A stretch of 64,000 nt of DNA from Actinomycetota bacterium. Its GTDB lineage: Bacteria > Actinomycetota > Acidimicrobiia > Acidimicrobiales > Iamiaceae. This document shows positions 8,104-16,286 of the stretch, piece after piece (the stretch's first letter is position 1; each line of letters begins with the position of its first letter). The position numbers and the translations under genes were made by a program. The notes beneath the pieces were generated by a model. It was not told the origin of the DNA. It saw nothing but the letters and a program-made list of their open reading frames with translations, and made no database searches. Location of the stretch: positions 62,001-126,000 of the forward strand of contig JACPNX010000040.1 of assembly GCA_016185275.1 (NCBI GenBank), written 5' to 3'.

Positions 8104-10221
8104 TCAGCCGGGCAGCAGCCGCACGGACCGGCGTCCGCTGACCACGAAGGCGCCCGGCTCGCCCACCTGGTACGCGTCGAGGACGATCGAGCCCGGCCGG
8201 AGCAGGGCCCCGCGCGCCTGCGTGACGTCGAGGTCGACCGACGCGGCCTGCCCCGGTTGCAGGAACGGCAGCGGGACGGTCGCCTGGCCGGCGATAGGGC
8301 CGAGCGGACCACCCACGTGCACGGTTGCCCGCAACACGACCCAGCCGCGCGGGAGCCCTTCCGCGAAGGTCGGCAGCGGCGAGCCACGACCGTCGTGGCG
8401 GACCAGCAGCCGCAGCACCGCCCTGCCCCCGACGTCCACGACGGCCGGCGACGACAGCTCGACCCGGCGCGCGGAGGCGGGCAGGCGAGCCGGGAACCCT
8501 GCCGGCAGCAGCAGGCCCTTGCGGTCGAGGTCCCGTTGCCGCGGGCCGGGGAGCACCCAGATGGCCTGCCCGTAGCGGTCGTCGACGACGGCCAGCCTGG
8601 CCCCCAGCTCCCGGGCGCGCGGCCAGCGGACTCCCGCCGCCACCACGTCGGCCGAGCCCGGCTGCAGCGTGCCGGACGAGTCGAAGGCCACCCGCGGCAG
8701 CACCCACGGGTACCGGAAGAAGGCACCGAGCGACCGGTCCGCCCCCAGGTAGGCGATGCGGCTCGGCGAGTCGAGCGCCTCGATCTGCGCCGGGGCGCGC
8801 CAGCCGTCGTAGGCGGCGCGGCTGTCGGCGACAGTGTCGCGGGTCTCGAGCCAGCCCTCCGCGGCCGGCGCGGCCACGACCAGCGCGACGGCGACGAGCA
8901 TGCCCGACCCGCGGCGATGGGGGGAGCGGTGGGCGGCACGCCACCGATCGGAGGCGACGACGAGGATCACCGCCGTGCCCGCCAGCCCCCATGCCGTCAC
9001 CGTCCCGATCGCGGCGCGGGCATCGGCGGCGACGAAGCGGCCGATGGCGGCCATCGGGGCCGAGGTGTAGAGCGCGTAGCGCTCGGGATGCCACGTCGGC
9101 CAGAGCAGGAGCCCGCTGAGCGCGACGACTGCCGCCGCCAGCCAGACGTCGCGCCGGACGATCAGACCGCGCACCAGCCCGGCCACCCCCACGCCGGCGA
9201 TCACGGGCACGACCGAGTCGATGAAGCGGCCGTACGCGAGGTTGTCGACGCCGGCCGGCCGGCGGACCTGGAGCACCGACGCGGCCAGCACGGCGGCCCC
9301 CACGACGAGCGCGACGCCGGCCGTCGAGCGCCGCGGGGCAGCCAGCGCGCGCGGCGCGGAGCCACCGCCCACGAGGAGTCGGCCGAGGAGCAGCACACCG
9401 AGCACCGCCGTGCCCATCGTCCCGGCCGCCACGTACCAGACCTGCGAGTCCAGCGTCCGCGCCAGCGACCCCCACTGGCCCGGGTCGGTCAACGGGACAT
9501 CCGTCGCGGGCGACGGGTACACGTGGTCCCAGCGGACGGCGAGCACGAGGCGCTGCGCGGCCTGGAGCGCGACCCAGAGCGCGACCAGCACCGCCAGGTT
9601 GGTCAGCGCGATCTCCCGCTGGTCCCGGCGGGCTGCGGCATGGGCGACCAGCACCAGTGCCGCGACCACGGCCACCGGCACGAAGCGAGCGTGCACCACC
9701 GGCAACGCGGCGGCGGTCGCGCCGAAGCCGGCGCGTGCCAGCGGCCGCCCGGGCCGGAGCATGCGGGCATGGGCGACCAGGAGGAGCGGCACCCCGGCGA
9801 TGGCCATCGGCTCGGCCCAGCCGAAGGCACCGAGCACGAACGTGGCGGGGTGCAACGCCGCCGCGAACCCGCCGATCAGCGTCCACGGGCCCGCGCCGAG
9901 CAACCGGCGCAACAGCGCGTGCACGAGCGGGAAGGCGGCCGCGAGGACGAGGGCGTTGGCCAGCAGCACGAGCCGCATCCGGGTGGCCGGATCACCGCTC
10001 AACCAGTGGACCGGCGCGTACAGGGCCCCGCCGAGGAACGGGTACGGCGGCGCCGCGCCCATGGGCCACGTCGGTCCCGTGCCCGACAGCAGGCGGCCGT
10101 TGCCGAGAAAGCCGGCCTCGTCGGGAAGGGCGATCGGTCCGCGCATCCCGCTCGTGGCGACGACGTGGAGCGCGACGAGGGCGAGGTAGCCGAGCGCCAC
10201 CAGCCCTCGTTCGCCCACCAC
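8104..10221 (-). CDS. GT-C-type integral membrane glycosyltransferase-like protein
   Basis: About 705 residues. An N-terminal helix (LVALGYLALVALHVVA) precedes a first outer loop with LPDEAGFLGNGRLLSG, whose acidic pair is placed like the catalytic Asp/Glu of GT-C enzymes. Nine or more further hydrophobic helices run to about residue 430, followed by a roughly 270-residue soluble C-terminal part rich in beta strands. GT-C proteins use polyprenyl-phosphate sugars to decorate lipids, proteins or wall polymers outside the membrane. The start is uncertain: I used the first of two adjacent GTG codons at 10221, with no clear ribosome site. It is transcribed away from gabD. Confidence 0.65.
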   Translation of the reverse strand: MVGERGLVALGYLALVALHVVATSGMRGPIALPDEAGFLGNGRLLSGTGPTWPMGAAPPYPFLGGALYAPVHWLSGDPATRMRLVLLANALVLAAAFPLVHALLRRLLGAGPWTLIGGFAAALHPATFVLGAFGWAEPMAIAGVPLLLVAHARMLRPGRPLARAGFGATAAALPVVHARFVPVAVVAALVLVAHAAARRDQREIALTNLAVLVALWVALQAAQRLVLAVRWDHVYPSPATDVPLTDPGQWGSLARTLDSQVWYVAAGTMGTAVLGVLLLGRLLVGGGSAPRALAAPRRSTAGVALVVGAAVLAASVLQVRRPAGVDNLAYGRFIDSVVPVIAGVGVAGLVRGLIVRRDVWLAAAVVALSGLLLWPTWHPERYALYTSAPMAAIGRFVAADARAAIGTVTAWGLAGTAVILVVASDRWRAAHRSPHRRGSGMLVAVALVVAAPAAEGWLETRDTVADSRAAYDGWRAPAQIEALDSPSRIAYLGADRSLGAFFRYPWVLPRVAFDSSGTLQPGSADVVAAGVRWPRARELGARLAVVDDRYGQAIWVLPGPRQRDLDRKGLLLPAGFPARLPASARRVELSSPAVVDVGGRAVLRLLVRHDGRGSPLPTFAEGLPRGWVVLRATVHVGGPLGPIAGQATVPLPFLQPGQAASVDLDVTQARGALLRPGSIVLDAYQVGEPGAFVVSGRRSVRLLPG

Positions 10222-10410
10222 CGGCTGCCGGCCGGCGGTCCCGCCGGTCGACCGGGCCGCGGCGGCGGCAGGAGCGGCGGCAGGAGCGGCGGCGACGGGC
10301 GAGACGCTAGTGGCCCCGGTTCGCGCTGCCGTCGACCGGCCCCGCCGCCGTAGCGGGGAACGGTCCGCCCGGCGCGGCGCCGACGCCGCGCCGGGAGTAG
10401 AAGTGGACCC

Positions 10411-11880
10411 ATGCCGGCACCTCAGCAGCTCAAGGACGAGGCCCTGTTCCGCACCGCCTGCCTCGTGGGCGGCGACTGGATCGAGGCGGACGACGGCTCC
10501 ACGATCAGCGTCGACGACCCCGCCACCGGCGACGAGATCGCGACGGTGCCGTCCCTGGGACCGGTCGAGGTCCGGCGGGCGATCGAGGTGGCGGCGGTCG
10601 CGCAGCGCGACTGGCGGCGGGTCACGGCCCGCGAGCGCGCCCGGGTGCTCCACCGCTGGGCCGACCTCCTGACCGAGCACCGCGACGACGTCGGGCTCAT
10701 CATGGGCACCGAGCACGGCAAGCCCTGGGAGGAGGCCAAGGGCGAGGTGGACTACGCCGCCTCGTTTCTGGAGTGGTTCGCCGAGGAGGCGGGTCGCGCC
10801 AACGGTGACGTGGTCCCGACCTTCCGCTCCGACAGCCGGGTGATCGTGCTGCGCGAGCCGGTCGGCGTCGCCGCAGGCATCACGCCGTGGAACTTCCCGG
10901 CGGCCATGATCGGCCGCAAGGTGGGCCCGGCCCTGGCGGTGGGCTGCGCGATGGTCGTCAAGCCGGCATCGCAGACGCCACTGACCGCCCTGGCCCTGGC
11001 CGAGCTGGGCCGGCGGGCCGGCGTGCCCGATGGCGTGTTCAACGTCGTCACCGGCAAGGCCGGCCCGATCGGAGAGGAGCTCACCTCCAACCCCTCCGTG
11101 CGCAAGCTGTCGTTCACGGGCTCGACCGAAGTGGGTCGCACCCTGATGGCCCAGTGCGCGCACCACATCATGAAGGTGTCGCTGGAGCTCGGCGGGAACG
11201 CCCCGTTCATCGTGTTCGACGACGCCGATCTCGACGCCGCGGTCGAGGGCACGCTCGTCGCCAAGTTCCGCAACTCCGGCCAGACGTGCATCGCGGCCAA
11301 CCGGATCCTCGTGCACGAGCGCGTCGTGGACGACTACGTCGACCGGCTGACGAAGGCGGTCTCGGGCCTCGAGGTCGGAGCCACGACCGACCCCGGAGCC
11401 AAGATCGGCCCGCTGATCGACGACGCCGCGGTCGACAAGGTGGCCCGGCACGTCGAAGACGCCGTCGGCCACGGCGCCGAGGTGGTGCTCGGCGGGTCCG
11501 CCAACGAGCGCGGAGGCCGCTTCTGGGACCCCACCGTCCTGGTCGGGGTCAAGGCCGACACGGCGATGAGCTGCGAGGAGACGTTCGGTCCGGTGGCCGG
11601 CATCGACACCTTCCGCGACGACGAGCAGGCCGTCCGTCAGGCCAACGAGACGCCGTACGGCCTGGCGTCGTACGTGTACTCACGCGACATCGGCCGTCTG
11701 TGGCGTGCGGTGGAGGGTCTCGAGTACGGCATGGTCGGCGCCAACACCGGGTTCATCTCGTCACCGGTCGCGCCCTTCGGCGGCGTGAAGGAGTCGGGGC
11801 TCGGTCGCGAGGGTTCGGTCCACGGCATCGACGAGTACACCGAGCTCAAGTACGTCTGCCTCGGAGGCCTCGACCGCTGA
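10411..11880 (+). CDS. gabD: Succinate-semialdehyde dehydrogenase
   Basis: A 489-residue aldehyde dehydrogenase. Landmarks are the cofactor-site motif ITPWNFPAAMIGRK, FTGSTEVGR, the catalytic Glu in LELGGNAPFIVFDDADL and the catalytic Cys in NSGQTCIAANR. EETFGPVAG and PFGGVKESGLGREG close the fold. The SGQTCIAANR loop and overall pattern match GabD, which oxidises succinate semialdehyde to succinate with NAD(P). It would complete GABA catabolism, so it may work with the aminotransferase and aldehyde dehydrogenase at 38-42 kb, although it is not clustered with them. A 189-bp divergent gap separates it from the GT-C-like gene; no clear operator is seen. Confidence 0.88.
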   Translation: MPAPQQLKDEALFRTACLVGGDWIEADDGSTISVDDPATGDEIATVPSLGPVEVRRAIEVAAVAQRDWRRVTARERARVLHRWADLLTEHRDDVGLIMGTEHGKPWEEAKGEVDYAASFLEWFAEEAGRANGDVVPTFRSDSRVIVLREPVGVAAGITPWNFPAAMIGRKVGPALAVGCAMVVKPASQTPLTALALAELGRRAGVPDGVFNVVTGKAGPIGEELTSNPSVRKLSFTGSTEVGRTLMAQCAHHIMKVSLELGGNAPFIVFDDADLDAAVEGTLVAKFRNSGQTCIAANRILVHERVVDDYVDRLTKAVSGLEVGATTDPGAKIGPLIDDAAVDKVARHVEDAVGHGAEVVLGGSANERGGRFWDPTVLVGVKADTAMSCEETFGPVAGIDTFRDDEQAVRQANETPYGLASYVYSRDIGRLWRAVEGLEYGMVGANTGFISSPVAPFGGVKESGLGREGSVHGIDEYTELKYVCLGGLDR

Positions 11881-11973
11881 GGTTCTCTTGTGGCCGACGC
11901 CGATCGGGCGCCACGTCCGATCCGGACAGCGGCGAGCGGTGCAGCGGCTGAGCGGGTCGGCCGACGGATCCGC

Positions 11974-12465
11974 TCAGGCGCTTGCGAAGGCGCCGAGAGC
12001 GACCAACACGGCCACCACGATCGTCCCCAGCGCGACGGCGCCATAGGCGACGGCGAGGGCCGCGATGGCGATGCCCCGGCCCTGGGCGACGCCGCCCGAA
12101 CGCTTGATCTGGTGGAGCGCCACGTGACCCAGCGGGATGGCTGCGATCACGAGGGGCGGGCACAACGCAAGGGAGACGAGGGCGGTGACGAGCGCGGCGA
12201 TGGCCCGGCCGTTGGTGCCCGGTGACGGCCCGGCGGCGTAGGGCGCGTAGCCCGTGTACACGGCGGAGTAGCCGGCCGGAGGCGGCCCGGCGGCACCACC
12301 CGGGCCCGCCGGGGACCACGTCGTCGCCGGCCCCCCTTGTGGCGCCCACTCGGGCGCCCACTCGGGCTCCCACTCGGGCGCCGGCGTCCAGGCACCACAC
12401 CAGGGGCAGGCCCCGGATCCGGCGGGGAGCTCCGCCCCACATCCCCCGCACCGCACGCTGCCCAC
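11974..12465 (-). CDS. DUF4190-type small membrane protein with zinc ribbon
   Basis: A 163-residue protein. The N-terminus is a zinc ribbon (CGGCGAELP, then ACPWCGAW). A Trp/Glu/Pro repeat follows (EWEPEWAPEWAPQ), then a Gly/Pro/Tyr-rich linker. Two membrane helices come last (AIAALVTALVSLALCPPLVIAAIPLG as one hydrophobic stretch and IAIAALAVAYGAVALGTIVVAVLV as the other), joined by GHVALHQIKRSGG, the pattern of DUF4190. These proteins are common in Actinomycetota and lack a defined function. The ribbon would face the cytoplasm. Confidence 0.8.
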   Translation of the reverse strand: MGSVRCGGCGAELPAGSGACPWCGAWTPAPEWEPEWAPEWAPQGGPATTWSPAGPGGAAGPPPAGYSAVYTGYAPYAAGPSPGTNGRAIAALVTALVSLALCPPLVIAAIPLGHVALHQIKRSGGVAQGRGIAIAALAVAYGAVALGTIVVAVLVALGAFASA

Positions 12466-12571
12466 GACCTCTCGGCGGCCGACGCTTCGATCGGACGATC
12501 TCCCGCTCGGCGTGGCAGCGTAGACGCGAGAGCGCCGTCACGGAGGCGCTCCGAGTGCCGAGGAGGTCGCC

Positions 12572-12673
12572 ATGCCCGCGTCCCGCCGAACCCGACGCCC
12601 CACGCCGTCGTGCATCAGCCTGCCGCCGATCCGCAACTGCCACTGGGTCGAGGCGCACTTCGGGCACCGGTAA
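12572..12673 (+). CDS. Possible leader peptide upstream of egtB
   Basis: A 33-codon open frame starts at ATG 12572 with AGGAGG five bases upstream, a better ribosome site than egtB itself has. It ends at TAA 12671-12673, two bases before the egtB GTG. The peptide is basic and includes two Cys and three His, the two amino acids that feed ergothioneine synthesis. It could couple translation into egtB or be chance. The rest of 12466-12675 shows no other gene. Confidence 0.3.
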   Translation: MPASRRTRRPTPSCISLPPIRNCHWVEAHFGHR

Positions 12674-12675
12674 CC

Positions 12676-13914
12676 GTGACCGCCCCCGAGATGTGCAGGG
12701 AGCGGAGCGCGCTGGCGCGCTTCGCCGACGTGCGCGCCCGCACCGAGGCCCTCGCCGCGCCGCTCGCACCGGAGGACCAGGTGGTCCAGTCGATGCCCGA
12801 CGCCAGCCCCACGAAGTGGCACCGAGCCCACACCACCTGGTTCTTCGAGACGTTCGTCCTCGGTGGCCACGATCGTGGCTACCGGCCGTACGCCCCCGGC
12901 TTCGACGTGCTGTTCAACTCGTACTACGAGCAGGTCGGCCCCCGGCACCCGCGGCCCGAGCGGGGGCTGATCTCGCGGCCGACCGTGGCCGAGGTGGGCC
13001 GCTACCGCGCCGCCGTCGACCGCGCGCTGTGCGACCTGCTCGCGTCGGCCGATCCGGAGCGACACGCCGCGATCGCACCGGTCCTCGAGCTCGGCGTGCA
13101 GCACGAGCAGCAGCACCAGGAGCTCCTGCTCATGGACATCAAGCACGCGTTCTCCGTGAACCCGTTGCTCCCCGCCTACGCACCTGACGGGCCGCACCCG
13201 TGCCCGCCTCGGCCCTCCTCCGGTGGCGCGCCGTGGCTCGCGCTCGACGGCGGCCTCGTCGAGGTCGGCCACCCTTCGGGAGGTGGCGGCACGGCCGTGG
13301 GACCGGCCACCCCGGAGTCGTTCGCCTACGACAACGAAGGCCCGCAGCACCGCGTCTGGCTCGAGCCGTACCGCATCGCCTCGACACCCGTGAGCTGCGG
13401 CGACTGGCTGGCGTTCATGGCCGACGGTGGCTATCGCCGGCCGGAGCTGTGGCTCTCCGACGGCTGGGCCGCGGTGCAGGCCCAGGGCTGGGAGGCCCCT
13501 TCGTACTGGCACCGCGACGGCGACGGATGGGAGGTGTTCACGCTGGCCGGCCTGCGCCGTGTCGATCCCGCGGAACCCGTCGTGCACGTGAGCTTCTACG
13601 AAGCCGACGCCTTCGCCACCTGGGCGGGGGCTCGCCTTCCCACCGAGCACGAGTGGGAGCACGCGGCGACCATCGGGCTCCCCGCCACCGGCCAGGTGTG
13701 GGAGTGGACGGCGTCGCCGTACCGGCCGTACCCCGGCTTCGTCCCGCCGCCCGGCGCCATCGGTGAGTACAACGGCAAGTTCATGTCCGGCCAGATGGTC
13801 CTGCGGGGCGGGGCCTGCGTCACGCCCGCCGGCCACAGCCGCGCCACCTACCGCAACTTCTTCCCGCCGGGCGCGCGCTGGGCCTTCGCCGGCCTGCGCC
13901 TGGCCGGCGCGTGA
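12676..13914 (+). CDS. egtB: Ergothioneine sulfoxide synthase EgtB
   Basis: A 412-residue protein with the two-domain EgtB layout. The DinB-like N-terminal half carries [14 protein letters not shown] (first iron-binding His) and [13 protein letters not shown] (HxxxHxE, the other two His). The C-terminal formylglycine-generating-enzyme/C-lectin half carries [28 protein letters not shown] and [15 protein letters not shown]. The enzyme uses iron and oxygen to join a thiol donor to trimethylhistidine. GTG 12676 is used; ATG 12691 is an alternative. egtD follows after 40 bp, so the two form an operon. Neither egtA nor egtC is in the window, so the sulfur donor (gamma-glutamylcysteine or cysteine) is open. 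Confidence 0.93.
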   Translation: MTAPEMCRERSALARFADVRARTEALAAPLAPEDQVVQSMPDASPTKWHRAHTTWFFETFVLGGHDRGYRPYAPGFDVLFNSYYEQVGPRHPRPERGLISRPTVAEVGRYRAAVDRALCDLLASADPERHAAIAPVLELGVQHEQQHQELLLMDIKHAFSVNPLLPAYAPDGPHPCPPRPSSGGAPWLALDGGLVEVGHPSGGGGTAVGPATPESFAYDNEGPQHRVWLEPYRIASTPVSCGDWLAFMADGGYRRPELWLSDGWAAVQAQGWEAPSYWHRDGDGWEVFTLAGLRRVDPAEPVVHVSFYEADAFATWAGARLPTEHEWEHAATIGLPATGQVWEWTASPYRPYPGFVPPPGAIGEYNGKFMSGQMVLRGGACVTPAGHSRATYRNFFPPGARWAFAGLRLAGA

Positions 13915-13954
13915 GCCCCGGACGCGCCGGGGCCGATCTCCCCGAGGAGCCCTG

Positions 13955-14965
13955 ATGACCCCCACCGGCCCTGCCACGCTTGCGCGCGCTCCCGAGCCGG
14001 CCGTCGACGTCCACCTCACCCCGGAGGACCTGGCGCAGGCGCTGCGCGACGACGTGGCCGCCGGCCTCGCCGCCTCGCCGAAGCACCTCCCACCGAAGTG
14101 GTTCTACGACGACCGAGGCAGCGAGCTGTTCGACGACATCACCCGCCTGCCCGAGTACTACCCGACGCGCCGCGAGCGTGAGGTGCTCCTGCGGGAGGCT
14201 CCGGCGATCGTGGCTCGCTCCCGGGCCGACGTGCTGGTCGAGCTCGGTTCGGGCACGTCGGAGAAGACGATCACGCTGATCGAGACGTTCGCCGAAGCCG
14301 GCCGCCTCCGGGCGTTCGTGCCCTTCGACGTGTGCGAGGGGTTCCTGCGCCGCTCGGCCCAGGTGATCGCGACCGCGTGGCCGGGCACCGAGGTGCACGG
14401 TGTGGTGGGCGACTTCGAGCGCCACGTCGACCGCATCCCCTGCTGGGACGGGAGCCGGCGCCTCGTGGCGTTCCTCGGGGGCACGATCGGCAACCTCGAA
14501 CCGGCCGACCGCGCCCGCTTCCTGGCCAACCTGGCCACGTCGCTGCGTCCCGGCGACGCGCTGCTCCTCGGGACCGACCTCGTCAAGGACCCCGAGCGGC
14601 TGGTGCGGGCCTACGACGATGCGCAGGGCGTCACGGCCGAGTTCAACCGCAACGTCCTGCGGGTCCTGAACCGGGAGCTCGACGCGAACTTCGATCCCGA
14701 CCGGTTCACGCACGTGGCCAGGTGGGACCCCGAGTCGGAGTGGATCGAGATGCGGCTGCGCGCCAACGGCGACCACCACGTCGTCGTGGGCGCGCTGGAC
14801 CTCGTCGTCGAGCTGCGCGACGGCGAGGAGATCCGCACGGAGATCAGCGCCAAGTTCCGCCGGGAGCGGGTGGAGGCCGAGCTCGCGGGCGCCGGCTTCG
14901 TACTCGAGGACTGGTGGACCGACCGGCGCGGCGACTTCGCGGTGTCGCTCGCCCGGTTGGTCTGA
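13955..14965 (+). CDS. egtD: Histidine N-alpha-methyltransferase EgtD
   Basis: A 336-residue SAM-dependent methyltransferase that trimethylates histidine to hercynine, the first ergothioneine step. Family motifs are [32 protein letters not shown] (SAM-binding loop), [11 protein letters not shown] (with the Asn that contacts histidine) and [11 protein letters not shown], whose Glu-x-Ser matches the substrate-binding pair of the mycobacterial enzyme. ATG 13955 has GAGGAG six bases upstream. It lies 40 bp after egtB. Gene order B-D here differs from the mycobacterial egtABCDE cluster. Confidence 0.95.
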   Translation: MTPTGPATLARAPEPAVDVHLTPEDLAQALRDDVAAGLAASPKHLPPKWFYDDRGSELFDDITRLPEYYPTRREREVLLREAPAIVARSRADVLVELGSGTSEKTITLIETFAEAGRLRAFVPFDVCEGFLRRSAQVIATAWPGTEVHGVVGDFERHVDRIPCWDGSRRLVAFLGGTIGNLEPADRARFLANLATSLRPGDALLLGTDLVKDPERLVRAYDDAQGVTAEFNRNVLRVLNRELDANFDPDRFTHVARWDPESEWIEMRLRANGDHHVVVGALDLVVELRDGEEIRTEISAKFRRERVEAELAGAGFVLEDWWTDRRGDFAVSLARLV

Positions 14966-15089
14966 GCCGAGACGTCAAACGAGTTCCCCCGATCCGTTTG
15001 CTCCTCCTCACGGTGGTCATCGGCTCCCTCGTCGGCGACCGATCCGGTTCCGGCAACCCCCGAACCCGAGCTTCCGTGGAGAACCTGCG

Positions 15090-15893
15090 ATGACCGACAC
15101 CACCACTGCCACATGGAACGACTGGTACGGCGCCGACGTGGTCGACTCGAGCGGCGACAAGATCGGCACGCTCGAGACCGTCTACACGGACCTCGCCACC
15201 GGGCAGCCGGAATGGATGGCCGTACGCACCGGGCTGTTCGGCATGAAGAACACCTTCGTGCCGCTCCAGGGCGTGGACGCCAACGGTGACGCCCTCCAGG
15301 TGCCGTACACCAAGGCCCAGGTCAAGGACGCCCCGAACATCGACCCCGAGGGCGACACGCTGACCCCCGAGGAAGAGGAGCGCCTGTACCGGCACTACGG
15401 GCGCGAGGCCGACTGGTCCACGGGCTGGGACGCGCACGAGGGCCACGAGGGCCACGAGCACCACGAGCACACCACCGGCCACGACACCAGCGGGCCGACC
15501 ACCGACGACGCCATGACCCGCTCCGAGGAGGAGATCCAGGTCGGCACCGCCGATCGTGAGGTCGGCCGGGCCCGGCTCCGCAAGTACGTGGTCACCGAGA
15601 ACGTGACGACGACGGTGCCGGTCCGCAAGGAGAAGGTGCGCATCGAGCGCGAGCCCATCACCGACGCCAACATCGACCGGGCGCTCGACGGCCCCGCCAT
15701 CTCCGAGGAGGAGCACGAGATCGTGCTCCACGAGGAGGAGCCGGTCGTGGGCAAGACGGTCACGCCGAAGGAGCGGGTGCGCCTCGACAAGGACGTGGAC
15801 ATCGAGCAGGAGCAGGTGTCCGAGGACGTCCGCAAGGAGCAGATCGAGGTCGAGGGCGCCGACGCCGACCTCGGGACGCGTCGGGGCCGCTGA
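15090..15893 (+). CDS. PRC-barrel and DUF2382 (YsnF/AvaK) stress protein
   Basis: A 267-residue very acidic soluble protein. Residues 5-85 form a PRC-barrel (DWYGADVVDSSGDKIG, FVPLQGV). A His/Glu/Gly-rich linker (HEGHEGHEHHEHTTGHD) at about 115-135 could bind metal ions. Residues 150-255 form the DUF2382/YsnF domain with its paired strands (ARLRKYVVTENVTTTVPVRK, EEEPVVGKTVTPKERVRL). Such proteins are induced by general stress in actinobacteria. GGAG lies upstream of ATG 15090. It follows egtBD by 124 bp, which would fit a shared stress theme but probably a separate transcript. Confidence 0.85.
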   Translation: MTDTTTATWNDWYGADVVDSSGDKIGTLETVYTDLATGQPEWMAVRTGLFGMKNTFVPLQGVDANGDALQVPYTKAQVKDAPNIDPEGDTLTPEEEERLYRHYGREADWSTGWDAHEGHEGHEHHEHTTGHDTSGPTTDDAMTRSEEEIQVGTADREVGRARLRKYVVTENVTTTVPVRKEKVRIEREPITDANIDRALDGPAISEEEHEIVLHEEEPVVGKTVTPKERVRLDKDVDIEQEQVSEDVRKEQIEVEGADADLGTRRGR

Positions 15894-15945
15894 ACCACGG
15901 CACCCGCGGGGAAACCCACGGGCGACCCTCCCGAGCGCGCCGCTA

Positions 15946-15992
15946 CGTGGTGGGCCGCTACGCGGCGGCCCACCACGCGGCGGCCCACCACG
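15946..15992. terminator. Hairpin between convergent genes
   Basis: CGTGGTGGGCCGC at 15946-15958 pairs with its exact complement at 15965-15977, and the right arm is repeated at 15980-15992. The 13-bp GC stem lies between the ends of the plus-strand stress gene and the minus-strand DUF5522 gene, so it may terminate both. No U-tract is present, as is usual in such GC-rich genomes. Confidence 0.5.
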
Positions 15993-16007
15993 AGAGGGTC
16001 GCGACGC

Positions 16008-16286
16008 TCAGCTCGGCCGGTCGGGGTGCACGTCCTCGGTGCCCACCCACGGGCAGTTGCGGCAACCGGAGCCGCAGCAACGGCCGCGCCGGAGCAGCCC
16101 GCTGCGGGTCGCGATCCACAGGCCGTCCTCGACGAGCCAGTCCGGCTCGTTCGGGTCCGGAGCCGTGGCGCTCGGCGAGCCCGGCGGCGGGTCCGGAGCC
16201 GTGGCGCTCGGCGAACCCGGCGGCGGGTCCGGGGCGTCGCGCCCGGCGTCGCTCCCATCCCCACCCCCGCCGGCGCGTTGCGTCAC
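16008..16286 (-). CDS. DUF5522-like small Cys-rich protein
   Basis: A 92-residue protein. The conserved C-terminal half contains GLLRRGRCCGSGCRNCPW, whose CCGxGCRNCPW core is the signature of DUF5522. The four cysteines suggest metal binding. The N-terminal half is a disordered Asp/Pro/Ser linker with an exact 12-residue duplication (DPPPGSPSATAP-type). Its GTG overlaps the TGA of the upstream peptidase gene (GTGA), so the two are coupled. DUF5522 proteins have no known function. Confidence 0.75.
   Translation of the reverse strand: MTQRAGGGGDGSDAGRDAPDPPPGSPSATAPDPPPGSPSATAPDPNEPDWLVEDGLWIATRSGLLRRGRCCGSGCRNCPWVGTEDVHPDRPS
16155..16226 (-). repeat. 36-bp in-frame tandem repeat
   Basis: Two 36-bp units, 16155-16190 and 16191-16226, differ at one base and are followed by the start of a third. 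They encode the duplicated linker in the N-terminal half of the DUF5522-like protein. Confidence 0.85.

Noticed and set aside
12538-12690. Minus-strand zinc-ribbon-like frame (YRCPKCASTQWQLRIGG) antisense to the region before egtB
   Set aside because: The CPKC stretch is suggestive, but no start codon precedes it outside egtB and the frame runs through the egtB start on the opposite strand. It could be a chance antisense reading.
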